Part shown: one piece after another, positions 44,084-55,153 of the stretch
How positions within the stretch are numbered: position 1 is the stretch's first letter
Layout: each line of letters begins with the position of its first letter
From: Sycon ciliatum
Lineage: Eukaryota; Porifera; Calcarea; Leucosolenida; Sycettidae
Length of the DNA: 64,000 bases
Direction: 5' to 3'
Assembly (NCBI RefSeq): GCF_964019385.1
Contig: NC_088644.1
Coordinates: forward strand, 36,575,757 to 36,639,756
Notes under the pieces: model-generated
Told to the model about the DNA's origin: nothing
Seen by the model: the letters and a program-made list of their open reading frames with translations, nothing else
Databases searched by the model: none
Made by a program: the position numbers and the translations under genes

Positions 44084-45403
44084 TTGTTTGGAGCAGTGCA
44101 ATCTCGGCGCTACTCACAAATCAAACAGCCCAGACTCGAGTAAACAAATCCAATCGTACGAGATTTTCACGAGACGAGACTGCACGCATTGGCTTATTTC
44201 GTATGAAGCAAACAAGTCACTGAACCTCTCCATAATGGAGATTTCCCCTGATACATGTTTGCGAATATATTCTGCATACTCGGTCAATGCGTCCTTGAAC
44301 CTTTCCCTCCAGATTGGGAACTGCCAACGGTAATTATTATGCCACTGCAAAATTCCGATTCTGCCCTACGATCGGGGCACGGAGTGGCGGAAGCAATACC
44401 AGTGCCTTACTTGTAACGTACCAATGTACAATGACATGAGAATTTCGACAACACATCTAAGCCTCAGCAGCAACATAAGCCTTATCGTCAAGAAGGTGAA
44501 CTCGCCTTCTTCGCACACTGTGCATGTGGGCAAGGGCAAAGAGATACGACTGGATCTAAATCCGAATAAAATCAGCACACGTTTCCGTAAATGAAAGGGT
44601 GAGCATAAGCAAATGAATCGAAGGAACCGGTCAACTCAGAGATCACCTGTCATCGAGTATTCCGTAAAAGCAGGCCTCGGCAGTGGAAAAGCTAAATTTA
44701 GCAAAGAGATCCTGTCAGCTTTTCCATATTTATTGCATTCCACCCAAAATCAGCACACTTTCGTAAATTAAAGAGTCAACACAAGCAAATGAATCAAAGG
44801 GAACTGGTCAACTCACCTGTCATTGAGTAACTTAGTATTCCGCGAAAGGAGGTCTCAGCAGCGCCCAAACGAAATAAGCCAGGCCAGGAGACGAAATATC
44901 CGAAACAGCTCATGCAAGAAGCAGTTCCAAAGAAGGAAGTTCCTCGCGCATGCACATCCGAAAACGGACTGCACTGCATGCTGCAACACAATGTCTGGCG
45001 TGCACGTGCACAGCACGCGGCTACCACGCGTTGGTATTATCTTATTTTCGTTTCACGTTGTTCTGCACTACACCGTGAAATTTCACGTCGGTGTGGCAAA
45101 TTTTGGCGTCGAAACTCCCGTTCATGACGTGAGCTGAGGTCAACTCACGTTCGACGTGAACGCGAGTTTTGCAAATTTAGCCTTGCTATCAGGTTGGGAT
45201 TATTGACTCGATTTTGTCGATTTTGCCTAAACCAGCTATAAATAATATTTGTGCGACTTTGGGCTCACCAGAAAATCACTTTTTGAAGTTTTCCCTCCCA
45301 GTTTTCGCTCCTGTCGTCGGTGAAACGACGTGCTTCACAAGCAACGTGAAGCGAAAGCTCTTTCAGAGCTCGCGTCAACGCAAAATATTGACGTTCACGT
45401 AAG
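44084..45403. other. Sequence without a supported gene; diverged direct repeat
   Basis: Two related blocks of about 120 bp (44570-44690 and 44750-44865) share CAGCACAC, AAGCAAATGAATC, GGTCAACTCA and CACCTGTCAT. The segment 45340-45403 (GCGAAAGCTCTTTCAGAGCT) recurs at 62124-62187. Confidence 0.5.
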
Positions 45404-45756
45404 GCTGCAACCACACTAGGTACAAAATCACGTACAAACGGCATTACAGTAGAAAACGTCATGGCGACGCGTGCTAAATGCAAAATGCGCTTTGTAGGTT
45501 TTCAGCAACTGGCGCACCCCTGTAGAAAGCCACGTTTGTCGTTTTCGTCGTTTTCGCGCTCCATCTCCTGTGTACAACTTTGGTTTTGTACCTGGTCGTC
45601 GTACACAGCATCAGCAACAGCATTGTTTTTGAATTTCCCGGTACGCGGTCTTTTCCAGCGCATGTCACACGCTTTGGTACGACAACGTCACGTGCTGGTC
45701 GCGTGAAAACGTCATCTATGCAGACCGAAAAGTGTAGTGTGGTTGCGTACCGACTT
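45404..45756. mobile_element. TIR element, GCTGCAACCACACTAGG ends
   Basis: GGCTGCAACCACACTAGGTAC at the left is inverted at the right (GTAGTGTGGTTGCGTACC), read within 20 bases. A likely Harbinger-style non-autonomous element; flanks not resolved. Confidence 0.55.
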
Positions 45757-46376
45757 GTACAGTGATTATCGTTTATAAAGTGATCGGGTGTAACGATATA
45801 CCGGCTATAATGATCGAACTCGCCAAAATCAAAATCAAATCACAAAAAAATACAGCTAAAATATCACTATACACACTATTATCGGCTATACCGATATATC
45901 GCTTATTGTGATGGGCTTCAGGAAGCAAACCATATCAAATGCACAGGAAAATATCGTATATACTGATCAAGAGAGTGATGATCACAAAACAATTGTTCTT
46001 CAAATTAAGTTCATTTCTTCCAAAACTGATCCAGTGTTGCCTGGATGCATCTGGCAGCAGACGTGATTGAGAGAAAATTCTTCCCTGTATGCTGTGAGCA
46101 GCCACATGTACACGTGGCTGCTTTTCATGCTTTTTCCAGCATGTACGCATCATTTCATGCACAGTCATGTGCCATGTTTTTTTTTGTTTGTTTGTTTATT
46201 TAGAGTCGAAGAACAAACAGGCAAATTTGCCTAATTACATGATATCGACTAAAAAGGAGAATAAATTATAAAAGGCCAATGAAGGTAATGACACTGAGTA
46301 GAGTGGGTAGTAAAGTATTACTTTGTTAAAGCCAGTTAGGCCAGTAAAGGAAATAATAGTACAGCGGGCAGTGGCA

Positions 46377-49160
46377 TTACTGAAAAGCAGCATGTGCTGG
46401 GAGGGATCGCATGAATCGGTGGTACTGTGGGATTTTCCTGATGTCGGGCTGGAGCCTGTTCCACAGTGATACACATTGGAATGAGGCAGAATGTGTGCCA
46501 GCGGATGTCTTAGTGACTGGAAATTTAAGTGCTCGATTTCCCTGACTACGTGTAGCACGGCCGGCATTAAGAGGACTGAACATATCGGTAAGCAATGTGC
46601 TGCATTTACCCTGAAGGCAGCGCCAAGTGTAGCCAAGCAGCTTGTGGCAGTACATAACTTCTAGCGAGTGCAATCGCAATTGGCAATACAGCGGCGCAGA
46701 TGGTGATGCAAATGGAGCGTTGTAAACACAGCGGACTGCGCGCTTGAGTAGCCGCTCTAGGCGCTCGAGCTGATGTGAGGTGAGGCCAGCAGAGAAACAG
46801 TTGCTAGCATACAGGAAGTCAGGAAGGATCAGGGACTTCAGGTATGTGATGCGGCACGGGAGGGGCATGCAGCGCCTGTTTCTAAACAGGACAGCTATTT
46901 TACAGGCAGCTCGCTTGGCGATCTGGTTGACCATTGTGGTCCACTTTAGATCTTGGTCCATGTGGACACCAAGATACTTTGCGGATTCTACTTGTGCCAG
47001 CTGAACTCCAGAGCACATAACGCTGACACGAGGATTCACAGAACGATGGGCAGGGATGAACAAAATCTGGGTTTTACTCTCGTTTAGTACCAGGTTCCTG
47101 CTGGCAAGCCATCTGGCCAGGTGTGTAACTGCAGAAGACATATTGCGTTCCAGCTGATGTTTGTCCCTGCTACTAATATAGAGCATGATGTCATCTGCGA
47201 ACTGAACTGTCCGCACACCATACGGTTGCACTTCAGCTGCCACACCACGGACATAGAGGACAAACAGCAGAGGACCAAGTACGGAACCCTGGGGCACACC
47301 ACTGCTGGGCTGGAATACCTTGCTGTGCTGGTTCCCAGTGACAACTCTTTGCTGCCGGTCACTTAAGTAGTCTGCCAGCCAATTCAGCGCACTTCCACCA
47401 ACACCAATACTGAAGAGGTCGCGGATGAGGGTGCCATGTTGAACCTTGTCGAATGCCTTCGACATGTCAACAAAGGCGGCGCAAGTTGATAGTCCGGAGT
47501 CTTTGGCATTGGCAAAGGCCTCTGATGCCATCACAACAGCATCCTCTGTTGAGTGCTGTTTCCGGAATCCGAACTGGCAATCTGGGTAGAGGCTGTGGGT
47601 GGTCAAGAATTCAGTGAGTTGCGAATGTACGATGCGCTCAAGGATCTTTGAGATAATCGGCAACAGAGAAACAGGCCTGAAATTGGTGGCCTTAGTAGGG
47701 TCGCCGCTCTTGTACACAGGGGTGATATTTGCAAGTTTCATGGATAGTGGAAATCTCCCTTCGGAAAGTGACTTGTTGAAGATGAGAGTTACTGATGGAG
47801 CTAAGAGGTCAGAGCATGCTGCTAGTACAAGAGCAGGTACGCCATCACTGCCCGTGGACTTTGTCGTATCTACACTGCTGAGCAACTTGCGTACACATGC
47901 GATGGATACTGGCTTGAAACAGCAGAGATCAGTACTTGCATGCGGACCAGAGGGGATGGACAGCACCTTTGGGCGAGTCGCATCGGTGACGATGTCCGCA
48001 AACACTTGGCCGATTTCATCCGGGGGGCATTGAGGAGCAGTGTGGGTCCGTGTTCTGCCTGATACCTGGTTAATCACTCTCCATGTTTGTCTTGGCTGAC
48101 CTTCCGCATTGGCAAACTGATCCTGATAGTAGCAGGCCTTGAGTCGTCGGTTAAGCTGGTTCACATCACGTCTGGTCTGGCGGAAAGCTTCATGGTCCAC
48201 AGGGTTGCAGGTGCGTAGCCATTTGCGGTGGGCCCGGTTTCGACTAGATATTGTGGCCAGCAGGTTTGCATCCATCCAAGGAACATGTTTGCGTGTTTTG
48301 GTGCGGCGGGTCCTCAAAGGAGCATGTTTGTCTAGGATATCCAGGAACTTCTGCAGCCATCGAGTCCACATCTCATCACACGATCCATCCAAGGAGCACA
48401 AGTTTGCAGCCACGAGGTCATTGCGAAACATTTCCATGTTGATGCCTCGGAGGTGCCGAGTCTGCGGTTGAGCACTCTGGGGTGCACAGTCAGCAGTGGT
48501 TGCCAGGGTAGAGATGACAGCCGAATGGTCACTAAATGATACTGGGGAGACAATGGTTGGGGCTCTGCACAGCAACGTACTAAATACTAAGTCCAGGGTG
48601 GTTTGTGATCCCGTAATTCCGATTCTTGTGGCCTGACTCACACTTTGTGACAGTCCGAGGGTATTCGCGATGTCAGATAGATAGGAGAGTTGACCACTCT
48701 GGCAGCTATAGTCAACATTGAAGTCACCACAGATTATGACATCCTTTGGCTCCCTCATCGCACGAGTGAACGTCGCTTCCAGGGCCTGCCAGTAAGACAC
48801 TCGCATATGAGGTGGCCGATACAGACAGGCAATGAGACAAGGCTTCGGCTGGGCCTTCACCTCTACCCAGCAGCACTCAATATCCTGTGTGGCAAGATCT
48901 GGCCGGGGGTGGCATTTCAGTCCGACATCAGTGTATATACACACACCACCACCCAAGTTCCCGCAACGGTCTAGGCGATGTAGGGTGTAACCTGGTATGG
49001 ACATTTCTGCTGTTGTAATTGTACCATCGAGCCAAGTTTCTGAGACAGCTATTACATTGGGCACACAAGTAGAGGCCAGTTGCATTAGATCCTGCAGCTT
49101 CTGGCGGAGGCTGCAGATGTTCAGGGACAGTACTTTCAACGTGGAATGTGGACTAGTCAT
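46377..49160 (-). CDS. LINE ORF2, APE endonuclease plus reverse transcriptase
   Basis: 927 uninterrupted codons. Endonuclease residues are visible: Asn in LSLNICSL (14), Glu in SETWLDG (41), Asp/Asn in GDFNVDY (146, 148) and SDH (210-212). RT motifs follow in order: FRPVSLLPIISKILE, FVDMSKAFDKVQH, SGVPQGSVLGPLLF, QFADDIMLYI (about residue 655), LVLNESKTQILF and YLGVHMDQDLKW. The C-terminus has the LWNRLQPDIRKI block typical of the CR1/L2/Jockey group. The protein would nick target DNA and prime reverse transcription there. ATG at 49160 was chosen because the endonuclease starts nine residues later. Confidence 0.9.
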   Translation of the reverse strand: MTSPHSTLKVLSLNICSLRQKLQDLMQLASTCVPNVIAVSETWLDGTITTAEMSIPGYTLHRLDRCGNLGGGVCIYTDVGLKCHPRPDLATQDIECCWVEVKAQPKPCLIACLYRPPHMRVSYWQALEATFTRAMREPKDVIICGDFNVDYSCQSGQLSYLSDIANTLGLSQSVSQATRIGITGSQTTLDLVFSTLLCRAPTIVSPVSFSDHSAVISTLATTADCAPQSAQPQTRHLRGINMEMFRNDLVAANLCSLDGSCDEMWTRWLQKFLDILDKHAPLRTRRTKTRKHVPWMDANLLATISSRNRAHRKWLRTCNPVDHEAFRQTRRDVNQLNRRLKACYYQDQFANAEGQPRQTWRVINQVSGRTRTHTAPQCPPDEIGQVFADIVTDATRPKVLSIPSGPHASTDLCCFKPVSIACVRKLLSSVDTTKSTGSDGVPALVLAACSDLLAPSVTLIFNKSLSEGRFPLSMKLANITPVYKSGDPTKATNFRPVSLLPIISKILERIVHSQLTEFLTTHSLYPDCQFGFRKQHSTEDAVVMASEAFANAKDSGLSTCAAFVDMSKAFDKVQHGTLIRDLFSIGVGGSALNWLADYLSDRQQRVVTGNQHSKVFQPSSGVPQGSVLGPLLFVLYVRGVAAEVQPYGVRTVQFADDIMLYISSRDKHQLERNMSSAVTHLARWLASRNLVLNESKTQILFIPAHRSVNPRVSVMCSGVQLAQVESAKYLGVHMDQDLKWTTMVNQIAKRAACKIAVLFRNRRCMPLPCRITYLKSLILPDFLYASNCFSAGLTSHQLERLERLLKRAVRCVYNAPFASPSAPLYCQLRLHSLEVMYCHKLLGYTWRCLQGKCSTLLTDMFSPLNAGRATRSQGNRALKFPVTKTSAGTHSASFQCVSLWNRLQPDIRKIPQYHRFMRSLPAHAAFQ

Positions 49161-49432
49161 GATCTAATAGATTGTTGGTGGTCTTTTCGCATCTCTTTAG
49201 CTGGCATGATAGTTGCATCAAACCTGGTCTCGGTCACAACAGCGATGTCTACATTGTGGTGTGTGACAGTGTGGACAAATTCTCCAAATTTGTTTGCTAA
49301 GCTAAAAGCATTAGTCACCAGGAGGCGCAGTGACTGGGTCGAGGAGGTAGGTGGTGCTGTGGGTGTTACATTATAGTTATAGTTCTGCATTTTTTTTTTT
49401 TTTTTTTTCAAGTCACGATTAGGCTCTGGCAA
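49157..49432 (-). pseudogene. Orphan APE-endonuclease N-terminus between ORF1 and ORF2
   Basis: A third frame begins with a Lys run encoded by the A20 tract (49391-49410), then LRLLVTNAFSLANKFGEF and VDIAVVTETRFDATI, which looks like the start of an APE-type endonuclease from a different LINE clade (TNA..L.NKFGEF...DIA.VTET pattern). It stops at 49157, overlapping the start of the genuine ORF2 endonuclease in another frame. It seems a remnant of an older module rather than a functional protein. Confidence 0.55.
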
Positions 49433-50390
49433 GCGGACTAAATCGTGAGCCTGGAGCTAGATTTGTTGGTTTCCGGGAATCCTTCTTCTTCCCCCCAGTT
49501 GCCAACTCTGGTGAGGACTCAGTGCTGGCATTCCTACCTCGTCGTTCAGGCGTGAACCAAGTGTGGATCGCTTCGGTGTTGATGTTTGATGCCACTTCTG
49601 ATAGGAGTCGCTCTGTCCGTTCTAGATCTCGCTCTGCAATGTCTACTTCGACGTCCGCGAGGGGAGTTCTGGGGTGTGCTGTCATGCTTGACAGCGATCC
49701 CTGTGCGGACGACATGTCTGGCTCAGTTAAGTCAGTATCTGTCAGGTTGTTCAGGGCTGAAGTAACCTCAGTAGTCCCCTCATCGACTTTCGTAGTTTTC
49801 AAATTCAAATCCGTTTCGAGCACTTCAGTGCTGACTGCGGGTTCTCCAACATTTGACCCCACAGGAGTTGCACTCGTACTACATCCAGTACTCGAGAGAG
49901 TACTCGGGCTGGTGCTGGGCCTTCTGCTGGAGCGTGCCGAGTCTGGCGACTCGTTTTGGACTCCGGTCTGTACGGTAAGTTCACCAGGTTGCCCTCCGAC
50001 AGTTGCAGTTGCGCTTGTTCTGGTGTGCGCGGTTCGCTTGGCGTATGTCGTTCCTGTGGCGAGTTTGCAATCTGCAGCGATGTGTCCCGGTTGTGAGCAT
50101 TTACGACAGGTTGCAGGCTGGCCTTCGTAGCGTACACGAAACAAGTTGTTCGTAGATGTTTTCACATACGACGGAATCTGCATGTTGGGGCGAAGAGAGA
50201 ATGTGGCGAAGCGGATACCAGTGGCAATGGCGAGCCCTGACTTCGTCTTGACAAATCCATGGCGAAGAGGCCCAACGGCCGATCCAAAGACACCCAGGCT
50301 TTCGATAATAACGTCGTCCTGGACCCAGATAGGCACATCGTGAATTTGGATTTCCACGGAATCAGGCACCAGTTGAGTGACGCGCACCAT
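49419..50390 (-). CDS. LINE ORF1, gag-like RNA-binding protein
   Basis: 323 codons from ATG at 50390. An N-terminal folded region (about residues 1-85, RRM-like in length) precedes a CCHC zinc knuckle, CRKCSQPGHIAADC, at residues 95-108. The rest is a low-complexity Thr/Ser-rich linker and a C-terminal basic segment (GGKKKDSRKP). Such ORF1 proteins coat LINE RNA in the cytoplasm and carry it to the nucleus. The frame has no interruptions. It is in the same frame as ORF2 but separated by stops and the linker. Confidence 0.8.
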   Translation of the reverse strand: MVRVTQLVPDSVEIQIHDVPIWVQDDVIIESLGVFGSAVGPLRHGFVKTKSGLAIATGIRFATFSLRPNMQIPSYVKTSTNNLFRVRYEGQPATCRKCSQPGHIAADCKLATGTTYAKRTAHTRTSATATVGGQPGELTVQTGVQNESPDSARSSRRPSTSPSTLSSTGCSTSATPVGSNVGEPAVSTEVLETDLNLKTTKVDEGTTEVTSALNNLTDTDLTEPDMSSAQGSLSSMTAHPRTPLADVEVDIAERDLERTERLLSEVASNINTEAIHTWFTPERRGRNASTESSPELATGGKKKDSRKPTNLAPGSRFSPLARA

Positions 50391-50639
50391 GTGTCAGTCA
50401 TACATGCAAATCGGCTATAGTGATGCACCGGATATAGTGATAAATTATCGAAAATCAAAGGGGCACGTTATATCCACTATTTACTGTACTGAGATATGCA
50501 AGAAATTTTGTACTGTGATTTTTACGTAGGTGGTTGCGGCCTAAGAGCACAACTTACTTGATCACGCGGGTCGAAACCACGGAGTCGTAAAATACCATAT
50601 TTATATGTATTTTACGTCTCCCTGGTCGAAACTCTCTTA

Positions 50640-51498
50640 TACTTCCCCTTTTTAAAGCTAATATCATCTTGTCACGTATTCCTGAGAAATTTCTCACGAA
50701 ACAGGTTTTTCGTCCACTGACATGAGTTTGTTTCCCTTTCCTGTAATCTCTGTGTGAAACTTACCGTAACGGGACGAAAACAACATGCACTTTAGACTTC
50801 AGGCTGCTCTGAAATCCCAAACGAAAGGCCAACATTGTCCACACTCGAGATCACCCCAAAGAATAAAGCGATTGAATTCAAAATCAAAAAATTTGTTGGG
50901 GATCGTCTGAAGCACATTCAAGCGAGGTACAGTCGGGCTTGATGACTGATCAAAGCCCTCGGGCCCTCGGGCTGGTCCCTTGGGCTTTGATCAACCATCA
51001 ATGATCAAGCCCTCTGTACCTCGCTTGATTATTTAGAAAAGCGATCTTGTCAGCTTTTCTAGATTATTGTATTCACTTGGCAAGAAAAACGACACCGCTA
51101 TGCTACGTAAGTTTCTACGTAAGGTGCTCGGTATTTCACTTAGGCTACGTGAGTCTCTACGTAAGGTGCTCGGTGCAGCCCGAGGGCCCGAGGGCTTTGA
51201 TCAGTCATCAAGCCCGACTGTACCTCGCTTGAATATGCTTCAGACGATCCCCAACAATTTTTTTGATTTTGGAATTCAATCGCTTTATTCTTTGGGTGAT
51301 CTCGAGTGTGGACAATGTCGGCCTTTCGTTTGGGATTTCAGAGCAGCCTGAAGTCTAAAGTGCATGTTGTTTTCGTCCCGTTACGGTAAGTTTCACACAG
51401 AGATTACAGGAAAGGGAAACAAACTCATGTCAGTGGACGAAAAACCTGTTTCGTGAGAAAATTTCTCAGGAATACGTGACAAGATGATATTAGCTTAA
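50640..51498. repeat. Large imperfect inverted duplication
   Basis: 50640-50935 is the reverse complement of 51187-51498 (for example AGACTTCAGGCTGC against GCAGCCTGAAGTCT), around a spacer of about 240 bp. Compared with 62212-62733, the left arm plus spacer is an inverted copy and the right arm a direct copy of the same locus. The left arm also keeps a few bases of the TTAA element end (TATACTTCCCCTTTT). Confidence 0.85.
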
Positions 51499-51970
51499 AG
51501 GGGAAGTATACCCTAAAATCAAATTTTCACCAGTTGTAGTCTTCGGGGTGCTGAGTCGAATGGTCTTGGTCCGAGGAAGCTGCGACGCTCCCTTCCTACT
51601 TGAATCCCAATCGAACTCGCGCACTTCCACCGAAACTGGGTGACTGCGCGATTTGTATGCAAAATGTCACTAAAAGCACCATTTCGTTCTTATAAAAGCA
51701 CGGATGACCGCCATTGGCCCATATGTTGTAGTCTTGTGGACGCTGAGTCGACTGGTTTTGTCCGAAAAGGCTGCGATGCAGCGTTCCTCCTTTATTCCCA
51801 ATCGAACATGGTTGAATAAGTGGTCACGTGCTCCTGGGTGCCCAAATCACCTGGTCACCGCGCCAGCAGGCGACAACTTTCACACTGGTACCAAGGTTCA
51901 ACTCAAGTAACTTAGTTCAACCCGAGTGATAGGACTGCACCCAAAAAAGGTCAAACAGGCTAGTAAGTTG

Positions 51971-52311
51971 TGTAATAGGTAGCCGAGTGGTAGGCGCGGT
52001 GAAATCAACAATAATTACTTTTATTCTACTTTCAGGTACACACCTGAGATATAATCGTTCGTGAAAGAAGAAGCGGCAAAATAACTGACTTTCTCTCCGG
52101 TGCTCACCTAGAGGCTGAATCCTTATTCTTCGAGTTAGCTTTCATTGCTATCCAATCTAATCTAATCTTCTCTTCATCAAAACAGAAATGCGCAGCCGCT
52201 TTTATGCAGCAGACGACGTACGCTTACATACGGAGATACACTAAATATACATCAGGCAAGCTCCGTATTAGTTCCGTACTGCTTCCGTATTGGTCGGGCA
52301 GGGATACTACA
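51971..52311 (-). repeat. 3' LTR (minus orientation)
   Basis: 341 bp direct repeat, TG...CA ends, identical by eye to the LTR at 53411-53751. Confidence 0.9.
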
Positions 52312-52791
52312 CCCTCCCTTCCTACAGATAATCACGCCCTCGTGATTTTCAAAAAAATTAGTGAGGAGTTACGAACACAGCGTCAACCGGAAGATGGCAA
52401 ATTATATCGGAAATGATAACGTTTAGAGTAGACAGAAGAAATGAACTAATAACAAATCATAAAGTAGAAGCACACCAGGTTCACACGGTCTCACGGGGTC
52501 AAAAGGGGAAGAACTGTCCTCCAAATAGGACCTGAAGCCACAGCACTCTTGCTGCACAACGCTGGCACAACCCGCCAGGAACATCGCAGTTCAAAAACCG
52601 AACTGAATACGCTATAACTATAAGGGGCGTTGTCACACACATTGTCCCACGTTAGCTGGGTAAACCGTGGCTCACCATGATCAGACGCCTACCAAACTAA
52701 ACTGGATTCACACACTCGCATAAAGGAAGACTGAAAAGAACAGGGAGACTGAAGGAAGACAGGAAAGAAAATGCCATACCTGGAATCAGCG

Positions 52792-53317
52792 TTAGTAACC
52801 ACGGCGGCGGCTGGAGCTACGGCGGAGAGCAAGCCAGGTTTTATCTTCATCTTGGTTGAGCCGGTCACCCAGAGCGGCTAGCTCGGCGTCAGACAAATGA
52901 CCTCCCTCCTCGACTTGAATCGTGGTCTTCACATTGTCGATAGCATCGCTTTGCGTGACGTAAAGAGTGATGGTCTAGCCAGGAAGAGTGTGGACGAAAA
53001 TCTGCATCCCACCACGGAGACGAAGTACCAAATGAAGAGTGGGCTCCTGCTTCCGACTGCGTGCCGGCGAAAATCAAACGCTGCTGGTCTTGGGGAACAC
53101 CCTCCTTGTCTTGGGCAGCAGCCTGCCTGTTGTCGTCCTCATCAGCTTCGCCATCACCACCGGTAGTAAACATGTAGGTAGCGGGTCGCTTGGAATCGCC
53201 ATCGGAGTCTCCAGTGGATGCCATGCGGAGGGAAGGGTGATCCACGCTAGCACCCTGACTGTGCTGCAAGCTAATAAGTAGGGCCAAGCCCAGGACGGCA
53301 AGAAACATGATTCTCAT
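52792..53317 (-). pseudogene. Signal peptide plus degenerate polyubiquitin inside the LTR element
   Basis: ATG at 53317 gives a good signal peptide (MRIMFLAVLGLALLISLQHS) and an acidic linker, then [19 protein letters not shown], clearly ubiquitin residues about 31-49 (the whole peptide [15 protein letters not shown] region). About 12 ubiquitin codons are deleted with a frameshift; the new frame reads [11 protein letters not shown] joined to [10 protein letters not shown], the exact junction of tandem ubiquitin repeats. There a TAG replaces a Lys codon, followed by [20 protein letters not shown] and a novel tail ending in TAA at 52792. So a polyubiquitin gene piece was captured and decayed. 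Ubiquitin normally is cytosolic; the signal peptide fusion is odd. Confidence 0.85.
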
Positions 53318-53410
53318 CTTGATTCGTCGCAGGGAGCTGCAGCGGGTTGAGCCATGGGGGTCTGGGGTCGAATCACGTTGTTTTATTTAAAACTACACCG
53401 CTGCCACCAA

Positions 53411-53751
53411 TGTAATAGGTAGCCGAGTGGTAGGCGCGGTGAAATCAACAATAATTACTTTTATTCTACTTTCAGGTACACACCTGAGATATAATCGTTC
53501 GTGAAAGAAGAAGCGGCAAAATAACTGACTTTCTCTCCGGTGCTCACCTAGAGGCTGAATCCTTATTCTTCGAGTTAGCTTTCATTGCTATCCAATCTAA
53601 TCTAATCTTCTCTTCATCAAAACAGAAATGCGCAGCCGCTTTTATGCAGCAGACGACGTACGCTTACATACGGAGATACACTAAATATACATCAGGCAAG
53701 CTCCGTATTAGTTCCGTACTGCTTCCGTATTGGTCGGGCAGGGATACTACA
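53411..53751 (-). repeat. 5' LTR (minus orientation)
   Basis: 341 bp direct repeat next to the TTGGTGGCAG putative primer-binding site. Identity with its partner implies a recent insertion. Confidence 0.9.
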
Positions 53752-54144
53752 GTTGTACCCTGCAGGCACGGTGACCAGGTGACTGGTGTACGCAGGAGCA
53801 CGTGACCGCTTGTTCAACCATGTTCGATTGGGAATAAAGGAGGAACGCTGCATCGCACCCTTTTCGGACCAAAACCAGTCGACTCAGCGTCCAAAAGACT
53901 ACAACATATGGGCCAATGGCGGTCATCCGTGCTTTTATAAGAACGAAATGGCGCTTTTAGTGACATTTTGCATACAAATCCCCATCTAGTAGGGTGCAGT
54001 CACCCAGTTTCGGTGGAAGTGCGCGAGTTCGATTGGGAATAAAGGAGGAAGGGAGCGTCGCAGCTTCCTCGGACCAAGACCATTCGACTCAGCACCCCGA
54101 AGACTACAACTGGTGAAAATTTGATTTTAGGGTATACTTCCCCT

Positions 54145-55153
<1,009 letters not shown>

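Larger units (their letters stand above)
46177..50395 (-). mobile_element. Full-length LINE with ORF1 and ORF2
   Basis: A minus-strand non-LTR retrotransposon: ORF1 (50390-49419), a 260 bp linker with an A run, ORF2 (49160-46377), a 3' UTR of about 190 bp and a (AAAC)n/A tail at 46177-46200. Both ORFs are intact, so this is the one clearly coding-competent LINE in the window. The 5' UTR appears very short; a target duplication was not established. Confidence 0.85.
45760..50486. mobile_element. TA-flanked element hosting the full-length LINE
   Basis: CAGTGATTATCGTTTATAAAG at the left and CACGTTATATCCACTATTTACTG at the right (inner parts diverged) with TA at 45758-45759 and 50487-50488. Repeated TATA/CGATATACCGGC motifs near the ends. 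The LINE occupies nearly all of its interior. Confidence 0.6.
51971..53751 (-). mobile_element. Short LTR retrotransposon carrying ubiquitin-derived cargo
   Basis: Two 341 bp LTRs (51971-52311, 53411-53751) appear identical, start TG and end CA, and the element is flanked by GTTG (51967-51970, 53752-53755). On the minus strand the 5' LTR is followed by TTGGTGGCAG (primer-binding-site position, 53401-53410), and a purine tract AGGAAGGGAGGG (52312-52323) precedes the 3' LTR. The LTR has CATAAAAGCGG (TATA-like) and GAATAAAAG (poly-A signal) in the right order. No gag or pol: a non-autonomous TRIM/LARD-like element. Confidence 0.9.
51499..54144. mobile_element. TTAA-flanked foldback element, split by an LTR element
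   Basis: Begins AGGGGAAGTATACCC and ends GGGTATACTTCCCCT. The arms are inverted over about 400 bp with a tiny spacer once the LTR element is removed. TTAA lies at 51495-51498 and 54145-54148, and the related segment keeps the empty GCTTAAGAGCC at 62728-62738. TTAA targeting points to piggyBac- or Kolobok-type transposase; no coding region is present. A partial copy lies at 1494-2033. Confidence 0.9.

Noticed and set aside
49522-50130. Plus-strand frame of 202 codons
   Set aside because: Antisense of LINE ORF1.
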